Positions 27,035 through 33,498 of a stretch of 64,000 nt of DNA are shown here, one piece after another. The DNA is from Chitinophaga niabensis. Lineage in GTDB: Bacteria > Bacteroidota > Bacteroidia > Chitinophagales > Chitinophagaceae. The notes under the pieces are model-generated. The model had not been told where the DNA came from and made no database searches. It saw only the letters and a list, made by a program, of their open reading frames with translations. Made by a program: the position numbers and the translations under genes. The DNA is taken from assembly GCF_900129465.1 (NCBI RefSeq), contig NZ_FSRA01000001.1:2854482-2918481 (forward strand), in the 5' to 3' direction. Position 1 is the stretch's first letter. Each line of letters begins with the position of its first letter.

Positions 27035-27093
27035 GGACCGGTAGCTCATCAGCTGGATAGAGCATCCCGACTTTTAGTCGGGAAGGTCATTGG
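27035..27093 (+). pseudogene. truncated tRNA-Lys(UUU) remnant
   Basis: It begins GGACCGGTAGCTC like the intact tRNA-Arg but has three extra bases in the D arm. The anticodon stem-loop is TCCCGA-CTTTTAG-TCGGGA (UUU, lysine). It stops after AGGTCATTGG, halfway into the T stem; the T loop and 3' acceptor strand are replaced by an A-rich stretch. It cannot fold as a functional tRNA. Confidence 0.75.
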
Positions 27094-27110
27094 GGATGAT
27101 AAAAAAATTT

Positions 27111-27184
27111 GGACCGGTAGCTCAGCTGGATAGAGCAGCTGCCTTCTAAGCAGCAGGTCATTGGTTCGAATCCAATCCGGTTCA
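27111..27184 (+). tRNA. tRNA-Arg (anticodon UCU)
   Basis: A 74-nt cloverleaf: acceptor GGACCGG with CCGGTTC (one G-T), D arm GCTC/GAGC, anticodon arm GCTGC-CTTCTAA-GCAGC giving UCU, variable AGGTC, T arm ATTGG-TTCGAAT-CCAAT, discriminator A. CCA is not encoded. The 3' end serves as the attachment site of the island to the right; because the repeat restores it, the gene remains intact. Confidence 0.95.
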
Positions 27185-27186
27185 CT
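27167..27186 (+). repeat. attL: left 20-bp direct repeat of the island
   Basis: CGAATCCAATCCGGTTCACT covers the T loop to just past the discriminator of tRNA-Arg and recurs exactly at 33313-33332. Flanking bases differ, so the repeat is exactly 20 bp. This is the classic pattern left by a tyrosine integrase at a tRNA 3' end. Confidence 0.88.
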
Positions 27187-27187
27187 G

Positions 27188-27214
27188 AGGCGCAACGATT
27201 GTTGCGCCTTTTTT
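27188..27214 (+). terminator. terminator after tRNA-Arg
   Basis: AGGCGCAAC (27188-27196) pairs with GTTGCGCCT (27201-27209) around GATT, followed by a run of T. It begins just inside the island, so the element supplies a new terminator for the tRNA while the old one is displaced to 33336-33364. Confidence 0.88.
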
Positions 27215-27286
27215 CATGGGTTTTGCCCGTCTGTGGCGCTTCTTCGCAAATTTCTGTATTAATTCAAATTAAAATGTATCAAGGGA

Positions 27287-27320
27287 TTCGGTGACCATTT
27301 CGGTGACCTATTCAGTGCCC
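27287..27320. repeat. three arm-type-like direct repeats with 12-bp period
   Basis: TTCGGTGACC at 27287-27296, the same at 27299-27308, and the variant TTCAGTGCCC at 27311-27320. The exact 12-bp spacing places them on nearly the same face of the helix. A related CCGGTGACC lies at 33248-33256 near the other end. Such sites near att ends are expected for binding by the integrase N-terminal arm domain. TCAGTGCCC also forms an inverted repeat with GGGCACTGA (27332-27340). Confidence 0.6.
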
Positions 27321-27404
27321 TATCTTCATATGGGCACTGACTTTTTGTAAGTGCTTTTTGAGGTTGAGAAAGAGCGATTTAATAACCGCTTAAATGTGTT
27401 TGGT

Positions 27405-27545
27405 ATGAATTTCAAACAGAAGTTATCTATTCTTTTTTATTTGAAAGGATGTAAGAAATCCAGTGATGGTAAGGTGCCGATATATATCCGTATTACGATT
27501 GATGGGATGGCTGAGGATTTATCGCTGGGGCTTAATTATACTTAA
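27405..27545 (+). pseudogene. N-terminal stub of a Bacteroidota tyrosine integrase
   Basis: About 46 codons from MNFKQKLSILFYLKG to a TAA. The segment SILFYLKGCKKSSDGKVPIY with IRITIDGMAEDLSLG matches the N-terminal arm-DNA-binding domain of Bacteroidota tyrosine recombinases. The core-binding and catalytic domains (several hundred residues) are absent, and no continuation is found in the following DNA. An upstream TTG-started reading from 27351 exists but adds no family sequence. Position next to attL and the arm-type repeats fits. The island can no longer excise with its own enzyme. Confidence 0.8.
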
Positions 27546-27745
27546 CAATAAAGTTAAAGTTTTTGGTTCATAATCTATTCCCCTGACGAGTAGAAAGGAA
27601 TACTACTTGGAAGTTTTAAATTTGTTTATTAATCTAACTTTCAATACTTTGCTTCGTATTGCATGAGCCACTATTACACATTTACTTGTAAATGTAATTT
27701 GGCAACCTTTTTTCAAGAGGACAATCAGCCCTAAAACCCCACATT

Positions 27746-28120
27746 ATGAATAACAACTGGTTTGAAGAACTACCAGAGAGATGCCCTCCCCAAGATGTCC
27801 TTTTGCCAAATGGAAAGACATTTTACAGATTAATTAATGGCGAAACACCTACTTCAGATGATTTCCTTTCAACACGAGCCGAATTTCCGTTACAAGTATT
27901 TAGCGGAGTGGATGAATGTATAGTAAGATCTATATCCATTTTCACCCAGAAAAATGATTGTGAAAACATCTTGAAACTTGCAAGGCACAAACATAAAAAG
28001 GTGTTTGAAATAAGCCTATATGAGAATGATGGTGCAATTAAACAAACATTCAAGGCAAGTCACCATTCTTGGTGGAGAACCCTAAGTTTTCAGATTAGTA
28101 ATGAAAATTCAAATCAATAG
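27746..28120 (+). CDS. unknown 124-residue protein, first gene of the island operon
   Basis: No family is recognised. The protein is soluble with no signal peptide or membrane helix. Notable segments are LLPNGKTFYRLINGETPTSDDF near the start, a central beta/alpha region (VRSISIFTQKNDCENILKLA), and a C-terminal ASHHSWWRTL. It lies only 8 bp before the DUF6575-like gene and is therefore probably its partner. The proline-rich, tightly coupled small gene could encode an effector partner, adaptor or antitoxin; nothing in the sequence decides. Confidence 0.75.
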   Translation: MNNNWFEELPERCPPQDVLLPNGKTFYRLINGETPTSDDFLSTRAEFPLQVFSGVDECIVRSISIFTQKNDCENILKLARHKHKKVFEISLYENDGAIKQTFKASHHSWWRTLSFQISNENSNQ

Positions 28121-28128
28121 ATTTATTA

Positions 28129-29280
28129 GTGCAAAAAAATTTAAACATATTCCAGATCCTTGTCTATTACGATATTCCGGAGTTATTTATAGCAACGGAT
28201 ACCGTAGATACAAAATATGTTTGCTTATTATTAGAGTTGTCAAATGGTTATCCTAAGTATATTGCGACACCAATTTCTCAGCTAAGATTAGCCAATTTTT
28301 TGAAAGGCGATCTTGAATTAAAGGAGATCCTTATATCCCCAGAAATGGAAGAATGGTATTCCATTGCTTTGAACGACGATAAAATCATCGCAACTAAATC
28401 AGATTTAGATCATTTCCCCCAACAATTCCTACCAGAAGAAGGGTTTTATCTAAATTCGGCCATTAGTGATGGTAGTCAAATTGTTGAAGAAGTAATTGAA
28501 AAAAACAATGCAGTAGTCCATCTTGCAATTTCAGATAATATTGATGATTACGGTGCAGATGCCAATGATCTTGGAGACATCATTAAGTTGTACTCTATAT
28601 TGCTTGAGAATAGTTATAAAAAGTCGGTAATAGAACATAAAGTTAAAGATAAGGGGATTATCATTCCAGCAAATTATCAACTCCGAGCCTTTGCAAGCTC
28701 TAGAAACTCATTCAATGTGCATCTATACTCAAAATCCCAAAAAGATCTGTTCGGGAATTGCATGATTGAGTATGGATTAGAGAAAATTTCTAAAGTCTTA
28801 GAGTATAGTGACGATGATGACTTAATTAAATCACTGAGAAGTATAAAAGGACATGCTGTAGCCAGTTTAAAAAAAATTTCCAAGAGAATAATTGATGATA
28901 AATTAAAAATAAAACATAAGTGGTTCGCACCTAATCAAGAGGTTGTGCATTTCCAAATATTCGATGCCGATAAAGCGACAGTAATTTTTAACATACTTAA
29001 TCAATCTGAAGAATTAACTGAAGAAATAAAAGAATTTATTGGTGTATTTGTTCAAGCAGATGTTAAGAGAGGAACATGGCGCATCAAAGCTATGGATGAT
29101 AAGCAAGAACATCATGGCGAAGCTAATCCAGATGATCTAAAAGGTATCACGTTGGAAACTGTTACTTATAAACTAATTTGTCAGGAAATTATAGAAGAAT
29201 TTAAAGTGAGCGAAAAAGGGAAGATAAAGTATATTTTTAAGTCAATAGAAGAACTAAGAAACAAGTCACCTATAGATTAG
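28129..29280 (+). CDS. DUF6575-like protein, unknown function
   Basis: A 383-residue soluble protein starting at GTG, 8 bp after the previous stop. The first 130 residues (FQILVYYDIPELFIATDTVD, then YPKYIATPISQLRLANFL) resemble the DUF6575 N-terminal domain as I remember it, a beta-rich domain seen in accessory regions. The middle (about 140-250) is helical and acidic (EYSDDDDLIKSL). The C-terminal part has alternating strands (VVHFQIFDADKATVIFNIL), ending in a region that reads like an oligomerisation domain. No catalytic motif is evident. It is followed after 72 bp by the RelA/SpoT-domain gene. Confidence 0.7.
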   Translation: MQKNLNIFQILVYYDIPELFIATDTVDTKYVCLLLELSNGYPKYIATPISQLRLANFLKGDLELKEILISPEMEEWYSIALNDDKIIATKSDLDHFPQQFLPEEGFYLNSAISDGSQIVEEVIEKNNAVVHLAISDNIDDYGADANDLGDIIKLYSILLENSYKKSVIEHKVKDKGIIIPANYQLRAFASSRNSFNVHLYSKSQKDLFGNCMIEYGLEKISKVLEYSDDDDLIKSLRSIKGHAVASLKKISKRIIDDKLKIKHKWFAPNQEVVHFQIFDADKATVIFNILNQSEELTEEIKEFIGVFVQADVKRGTWRIKAMDDKQEHHGEANPDDLKGITLETVTYKLICQEIIEEFKVSEKGKIKYIFKSIEELRNKSPID

Positions 29281-29352
29281 TTAATATTCCTTGATGCATT
29301 TCGGAATCTTTTTATTAAACTTGAAACTCAAATTTATCCCCACCTTAAAAAT

Positions 29353-30438
29353 ATGGATAAAACACTAAATCTCGAAGTAATAAAATTTCGATACCCAGAT
29401 GTTTCAAGGCTGTATGAGAAACTGGGATCAAAAGTTACTGATATTATAAGATCAATGATATCAACTGAAGGGGTAAAGTCACATGCAATTTATCACAGGG
29501 TTAAAGAACTTAAAAGCCTGATTGATAAAATAGAATCAAAAGATAAATACTCTAAATTAGAAGATATTACCGATTTATGCGGAGTTCGTATTATCACCTA
29601 TTTGGCCAGTGATGTAGATTCAATAGTAAAAATAATCAGAGATAAATTTGTTATCGATGAGATTAACAGTATAGACAAGAGAAAGAAAGACGCGAAAGAA
29701 TTTGGCTACAAATCTGTACATCTTGTTGTATCGTTACCTGATAATTGGATAGGTTCCCCAATCGATCAAGAGCTTAAAGGTCTTAAAGTAGAGTTGCAAA
29801 TTCGATCAATACTTGAACATGCATGGGCAGAAATTGAACACGACCTGGGGTATAAAAGCGATAGCGCTGTGCCATATCCATTGCAAAGAGGTTTTACTAG
29901 ATTAGCCGCAAATTTAGAGAGCGCTGATTTTGAATTTGATCGATTAAAGAATATGAAAAAAGAATATGAACAAGAAGTCGTAGATAGCATTGATCCTACT
30001 TCAGTTGTTCCGGTGTCTGTAAATCCTATATCACTATCTGTCTTCGCCAATTCAAATAGCACTTTCAATGAGATACGTGACGAATTGACGAAAGAAAGAG
30101 GTATGAAATATGCAAGAGGAAACAAAAATTTTGATAAAATAATCGAAAAACTCAGTTACTTAAAAATTAATACTATCAATGAATTAGAAGTTGTTATTAA
30201 TGCGAACAAAGAACCTTTTAAACGCTTTGTAAGATTGCTATTTGAAAGAAGAAAGGATAGCAGAGAGGTTATATTACATGAATCACCTCTAGAGTATTTA
30301 CTCCATTACATTGCAGCTTCTAAAGGTAGAGAGTACTTAAATAAGTATAAAGTTTATGGAACTAATTCACCTGAAGGGAATGTTAAAGAAATTACTGATT
30401 TTCTCGACTTATACAGAGATGCACATAGTAATAACTAA
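29353..30438 (+). CDS. RelA/SpoT-domain (p)ppGpp-synthetase-like protein
   Basis: A 361-residue soluble protein whose residues 1-180 form a RelA/SpoT nucleotidyltransferase domain. The Mg-binding Asp lies in TDLCGVRI (D74), the substrate loop is KEFGYKSVHLVV (about 116-127), and the catalytic Glu lies in KVELQIRSILEHAWAEIEHD (E147). All hallmark positions are intact, so pyrophosphokinase activity is likely. There is no HD hydrolase domain. Residues about 200-361 are an uncharacterised helical region, not the TGS/ACT module of housekeeping Rel. In a defence island this suggests a small alarmone synthetase acting as effector or sensor, comparable to toxic SAS enzymes. Whether it makes ppGpp, ppApp or pyrophosphorylates tRNA cannot be told. 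Confidence 0.85.
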   Translation: MDKTLNLEVIKFRYPDVSRLYEKLGSKVTDIIRSMISTEGVKSHAIYHRVKELKSLIDKIESKDKYSKLEDITDLCGVRIITYLASDVDSIVKIIRDKFVIDEINSIDKRKKDAKEFGYKSVHLVVSLPDNWIGSPIDQELKGLKVELQIRSILEHAWAEIEHDLGYKSDSAVPYPLQRGFTRLAANLESADFEFDRLKNMKKEYEQEVVDSIDPTSVVPVSVNPISLSVFANSNSTFNEIRDELTKERGMKYARGNKNFDKIIEKLSYLKINTINELEVVINANKEPFKRFVRLLFERRKDSREVILHESPLEYLLHYIAASKGREYLNKYKVYGTNSPEGNVKEITDFLDLYRDAHSNN

Positions 30439-30546
30439 GCTATTTCAATATACTACTTAAAGAAACGAGTACGGATGTCGTACGAAGAAGGAAGAAATAT
30501 GACAGTGTTGCTAAGAAGAATGATACTAACCTGAATACAAGAAATT

Positions 30547-31821
30547 ATGTCCTTTAAAGTAGATATTGATAGTATAACCTTAGATATACTTGTAGGTAGA
30601 TTAAAGGGAGTTGTTTCGGCAATCGACATACTAAAATGGCTTGCAAACTTTGAGGAAGATGAACAGCGGGTTGCATTAAGCCTTATTAGTAATCTTACGG
30701 TATACACATCAAATGAAATAGAGGAAAAATATCATAAAGGTTTGAACATAATAATAAGGGGTGTTCCCAGTAAATCAAAAATTGCTATTCACCCTATTGG
30801 ACTTTTTGGAAAGAGTGGAAGCATGATGGCCTATCTATTAAGAAAAACAAATACATTCAACATAAACAATAGTCGACTTACCCTTATTCCTGATAGTAAA
30901 ATGTTAAGTACATTAGGTGAAGAACATGAAACGTTAGTACTGCTGGATGATTTCACTGGAACCGGAAGCTCTATTGAGAAATACTATAATTCTGATATCA
31001 TTGCTCATATAGGCCGTTTTAAACAGATTCACTTTTTAGGAGTTGCGGCCATGAAGGAGGCAATTATTTACCTTAAACCCTATTTTACAAGTATAATCAT
31101 TGACAATGATAGCATTTACAAAAAAGCTTTTTCAAGTGAAGCTAGTTACTTTGGATATCGAAAGTATACTGCTCCAAAGGAGTTAGCTTACAAATATGGT
31201 GAATTTTTAACAAAACCGGAAAGATTGAAGTCTGGTAAACCCAAATACAGGCATGCATTAGGGCATGAAAATTCACAATCGCTCGTCGCTTTTTTTTATG
31301 GTTGCCCTAATAATACCCTACCCATTTTTTGGCAAGGAGATAGTGGCAGAATCAAATGGACCCCTTTAATTCCGAGATTTAATGCTCATAAAATCCAAAA
31401 GGCAAGGGAATTTAGAAAGCAGCTATCATACGAACTGAGTCTATTTAAGGAATTTGGTTCAGAAATGCTTACTGAAGCATTTGTAACCTATAGAGTAAAA
31501 AAGGGCAAAAAAGAATTCAGTTCTGTAAATCACATTGACTTTTCTGTATATGGCATTTTAAAATTACAACGTGACGGCTTTTCTGAATTCAATATATGCC
31601 AAAGATTGGGCATCTCATCAAGCGACTATCTGGATTACCTAAAAAGGGGCAAACAGCAAGGTATTTTTGATAGTACGAACAAAATCACTCAGTGGGGGTT
31701 GGAACTCTACCAGGAAGCTAAAAGGTGCATTAACAACAACCTTAAGAACAGATTTGAAGGTAAATCTTTAGAAATAAAAAATATTCACTATTTTCCCAAA
31801 TCATTCAATGGTAGGACATAA
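30547..31821 (+). CDS. phosphoribosyltransferase-fold protein with winged-helix-like tail, candidate retron effector
   Basis: A 424-residue soluble protein. The PRPP-binding motif of type I phosphoribosyltransferases is clear: LVLLDDFTGTGSSIEKY, with the double Asp at D134-D135 and the GTGSS loop at 138-142. Upstream strands (KIAIHPIGLFGKSGSMMAYL) provide the first part of the fold. This form matches the conflict-system PRTase-CE type. About residues 325-395 (HIDFSVYGILKLQRDGFSEF, ICQRLGISSSDYLDYLKRGK, ITQWGLELYQEA) look like a winged helix-turn-helix. Its stop codon lies inside the predicted retron ncRNA and the RT gene follows, so it is probably the retron's toxic effector or regulator. Phosphoribosyltransferase partners are, from memory, the mark of type III retrons. 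Confidence 0.82.
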   Translation: MSFKVDIDSITLDILVGRLKGVVSAIDILKWLANFEEDEQRVALSLISNLTVYTSNEIEEKYHKGLNIIIRGVPSKSKIAIHPIGLFGKSGSMMAYLLRKTNTFNINNSRLTLIPDSKMLSTLGEEHETLVLLDDFTGTGSSIEKYYNSDIIAHIGRFKQIHFLGVAAMKEAIIYLKPYFTSIIIDNDSIYKKAFSSEASYFGYRKYTAPKELAYKYGEFLTKPERLKSGKPKYRHALGHENSQSLVAFFYGCPNNTLPIFWQGDSGRIKWTPLIPRFNAHKIQKAREFRKQLSYELSLFKEFGSEMLTEAFVTYRVKKGKKEFSSVNHIDFSVYGILKLQRDGFSEFNICQRLGISSSDYLDYLKRGKQQGIFDSTNKITQWGLELYQEAKRCINNNLKNRFEGKSLEIKNIHYFPKSFNGRT

Positions 31822-32030
31822 TCGACAAGCATTATCTTGTTTAATTGTGTCGAAAGACATTAAATATTTCGCAGAAATGCATAAATATTTGTACAAAGGC
31901 AAGATAACATGAGCAGTTGCACATGTATGGCTGAAGTAACTTTTCAACCTTTAATGCACAACATGTCTCCAAGTATTCAAAAGTTGTGCATTAAACGCTT
32001 CGCGAATTTTAAAATTGAGTTGTCGATATG
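31817..32030 (+). ncRNA. predicted retron msr-msd noncoding RNA
   Basis: The gap between the PRTase and RT genes is bounded by an imperfect inverted repeat. a1 CATAATCGACAA (31817-31828) pairs with a2 TTGTCGATATG (32020-32030) over 11 bp with one bulged A. AGC follows immediately (31828-31830), where retrons place the branching guanosine (predicted G31829). Small msr-like stems follow: GTGTC/GACAT with a GAAA loop (31847-31860), AAATATTT/AAATATTT enclosing GCA-GAAA-TGC (31862-31890), and ACATG/CATGT (31907-31926). The msd candidate is a perfect 13-bp stem, TTTAATGCACAAC (31950-31962) with GTTGTGCATTAAA (31983-31995), around a 20-nt loop. a1 overlaps the PRTase stop and a2 overlaps the RT start codon. 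The exact msr/msd boundaries are inferred. Confidence 0.75.
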
Positions 32031-33125
32031 ACCTATCCATTGGATGTTTTTTTTGAATACGCAAAAGAAATGGACCACAGTCCTCAATTTACTGAGGAAG
32101 TGGAAAAGTATGTAAGCTCATTATTGAATAGAAATCTCCCAGTTTTTTTTTCTTTACCTCATCTTGCATTAGCCGCTTCATTTAGTATTAATCATGTGGA
32201 AAGAATAGTTAAATCTAATAGAAGGGATTATTATAAAAGATTTAAACTGGCAAAAAGAAGAGGTGGATTTAGAATAATACAAACCCCTGATCAAGAATTA
32301 AAGTATTTACAAAAATGGATATTATTGAACATTCTCAATAAAGTCAATTCTCATCCTGCTTGTAAAGGCTTTGACCCCAAATCATCGATTATTTTGAATG
32401 CCCAGGATCACCTTAATAAAGAAGCAATTTTGAAAATTGATTTACTTCGGTTTTTTGATTCAATAAATGAAAAACGAATATATGGAGTATTTAAAGGTCT
32501 TGGTTATCATCCTAATTTAGCTGTAAGCTTAGCGAAGCTATGTACTTTAAAACCAGATAATACTTTTTTTATAGCCTTTAAGAAAAATGAACTGATGCTT
32601 AAGGAACTGATCAAGAAAAGAGATGAAGGCATTTTACCACAGGGAGCCCCAACAAGTCCAAAACTTTCAAATTTAATTGCTAGAAACCTAGATATTAGGC
32701 TTGATAAGCTATGTAAAAAGCATGGTATCTCATACACTAGATATGCTGATGACCTGACGTTTTCAGGGGAAAAAACTAAACTTATGCTCCTCAAAAAAGT
32801 AGTTTACAAAATCGTTAAAACCGAAGGATTCTATATAAACTACGGGAAAACCAAATTTTTGACACGCGGAAATAAATATTTCGTTACAGGTCTATCTGTC
32901 CATAATAAAACTTTGAAAGTTCCCAGAAAGAAGAAACTTGATATCGAACATCATCTTCATCATTGCTTAAAAAACGGTGTTCATGTTCATATGATCAAGA
33001 GTAAAATTAAAAATCGCAATTTTAAAGACTGGTTATTAGGATCAATCTGTTTTGTATGGTCGGTAGAACAAGAACTTGGACAAAAATATTTTGATGAATA
33101 TAACAAAATTGAATGGCCAGTTTAG
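32028..33125 (+). CDS. retron-type reverse transcriptase
   Basis: A 365-residue single-domain RT. Retron hallmarks are present: NAQDH (124-128, the NAxxH motif of region X) and VTG (286-288, region Y). RT core motifs are LRFFDSI (140-146), LPQGAPTSPKLSN (203-215), the catalytic RYADDLTFSG (YADD 239-242), and GFYINYGKTKF (267-277). There is no group II intron maturase or endonuclease domain and no fusion. The ATG at 32028 lies inside the a2 repeat of the predicted ncRNA. The protein should reverse-transcribe the msd part of that RNA to make msDNA. It is the last gene of the island operon, 206 bp after the PRTase gene. The residues after about 300 (basic, KKKLDIEHHLHHCLKNG) probably form the thumb that recognises the msr. 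Confidence 0.93.
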   Translation: MTYPLDVFFEYAKEMDHSPQFTEEVEKYVSSLLNRNLPVFFSLPHLALAASFSINHVERIVKSNRRDYYKRFKLAKRRGGFRIIQTPDQELKYLQKWILLNILNKVNSHPACKGFDPKSSIILNAQDHLNKEAILKIDLLRFFDSINEKRIYGVFKGLGYHPNLAVSLAKLCTLKPDNTFFIAFKKNELMLKELIKKRDEGILPQGAPTSPKLSNLIARNLDIRLDKLCKKHGISYTRYADDLTFSGEKTKLMLLKKVVYKIVKTEGFYINYGKTKFLTRGNKYFVTGLSVHNKTLKVPRKKKLDIEHHLHHCLKNGVHVHMIKSKIKNRNFKDWLLGSICFVWSVEQELGQKYFDEYNKIEWPV

Positions 33126-33247
33126 ATCCGAGCCTTTAATATTGCATCCTACACTATGTCAGTAATCACATAAAATTTGCCTAATTTTGGTTTGAAAAGC
33201 TCTTTCTCATCCTCCCAAAAAGCACCTCATTTCCAACACCACCCCAC

Positions 33248-33256
33248 CCGGTGACC
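33248..33256. repeat. right-end arm-like site
   Basis: CCGGTGACC shares CGGTGACC with the left-end repeats at 27289-27308. It lies 57 bp inside the right attachment repeat. A single 8-bp match could be chance, but the position fits an integrase arm site. Confidence 0.4.
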
Positions 33257-33312
33257 ACTCCCTAAATGAGAATCACAAAAATTTGAATATCAATAATTTG
33301 CACCAAGATATA

Positions 33313-33332
33313 CGAATCCAATCCGGTTCACT
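33313..33332 (+). repeat. attR: right 20-bp direct repeat of the island
   Basis: An exact copy of 27167-27186 (tRNA-Arg 3' end). It is followed at once by a terminator hairpin that would have served the tRNA before insertion, which confirms the boundary. Confidence 0.88.
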
Positions 33333-33335
33333 TTT

Positions 33336-33370
33336 CAAAAGCAAGTCTGTAAGGCTTGCTTTTGTGTTTT
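33336..33370 (+). terminator. displaced original tRNA terminator
   Basis: CAAAAGCAAG (33336-33345) pairs with CTTGCTTTTG (33355-33364) around 9 bases, followed by T residues. It stands 3 bp past attR, as expected for the host terminator pushed away by the insertion. Confidence 0.8.
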
Positions 33371-33437
33371 AGTTCCTCAGCTCGCAGAGCATCCCGCTTT
33401 TAGCGGGAAGGTCATTGGTTCGAATCCAATCGGTTCA
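33371..33437 (+). pseudogene. degenerate tRNA-Lys(UUU) remnant
   Basis: The 3' half is recognisable: anticodon arm TCCCG-CTTTTAG-CGGGA (UUU), variable AAGGTC, T arm ATTGG-TTCGAAT-CCAAT, then CGGTTCA with one C missing against the tRNA-Arg acceptor. The 5' acceptor strand does not pair with it and the D arm is shortened (CTCAGCTCGCAGAGC). It carries a third, shortened copy of the attachment sequence. It is unlikely to be functional. Confidence 0.7.
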
Positions 33438-33498
33438 CTTATTAGAATCAGGTCACTGAAAATCAGTTCCCTCCTTTCCCCATATTGCCAATGCACTG

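Larger units (their letters stand above)
27187..33332. mobile_element. 6.1-kb integrated defence island at tRNA-Arg(UCU)
   Basis: The segment between the 20-bp repeats is visibly more AT-rich than the DNA on either side, and all its genes point right. It contains an integrase stub, two unknown genes, a RelA/SpoT-domain gene, a phosphoribosyltransferase gene, a retron-like ncRNA and a reverse transcriptase. No complete integrase, relaxase or phage structural gene is present, so it is a non-autonomous or decayed element. The stretch 27187-27745 holds a terminator, arm-type repeats, the stub and about 200 bp with no gene that I can see. The stretch 33126-33312 holds one arm-like site and nothing else obvious. 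Confidence 0.85.

Noticed and set aside
27035..27093. A functional tRNA-Lys before tRNA-Arg
   Set aside because: The anticodon arm is good, but the T loop and 3' acceptor strand are missing.
30499..30534. An 11-codon peptide with a purine-rich leader between the RelA/SpoT and PRTase genes
   Set aside because: Too short to support; the purine-rich stretch is common in this AT-rich DNA and there is no attenuator hairpin with it.
31825..31840. A small hairpin ACAAG/CTTGT at the 5' end of the retron ncRNA
   Set aside because: It competes with the longer a1/a2 pairing and is weaker, so I treat it as incidental.
33371..33437. A functional tRNA-Lys after the island
   Set aside because: The 5' acceptor strand does not pair with CGGTTCA and the D arm is shortened.
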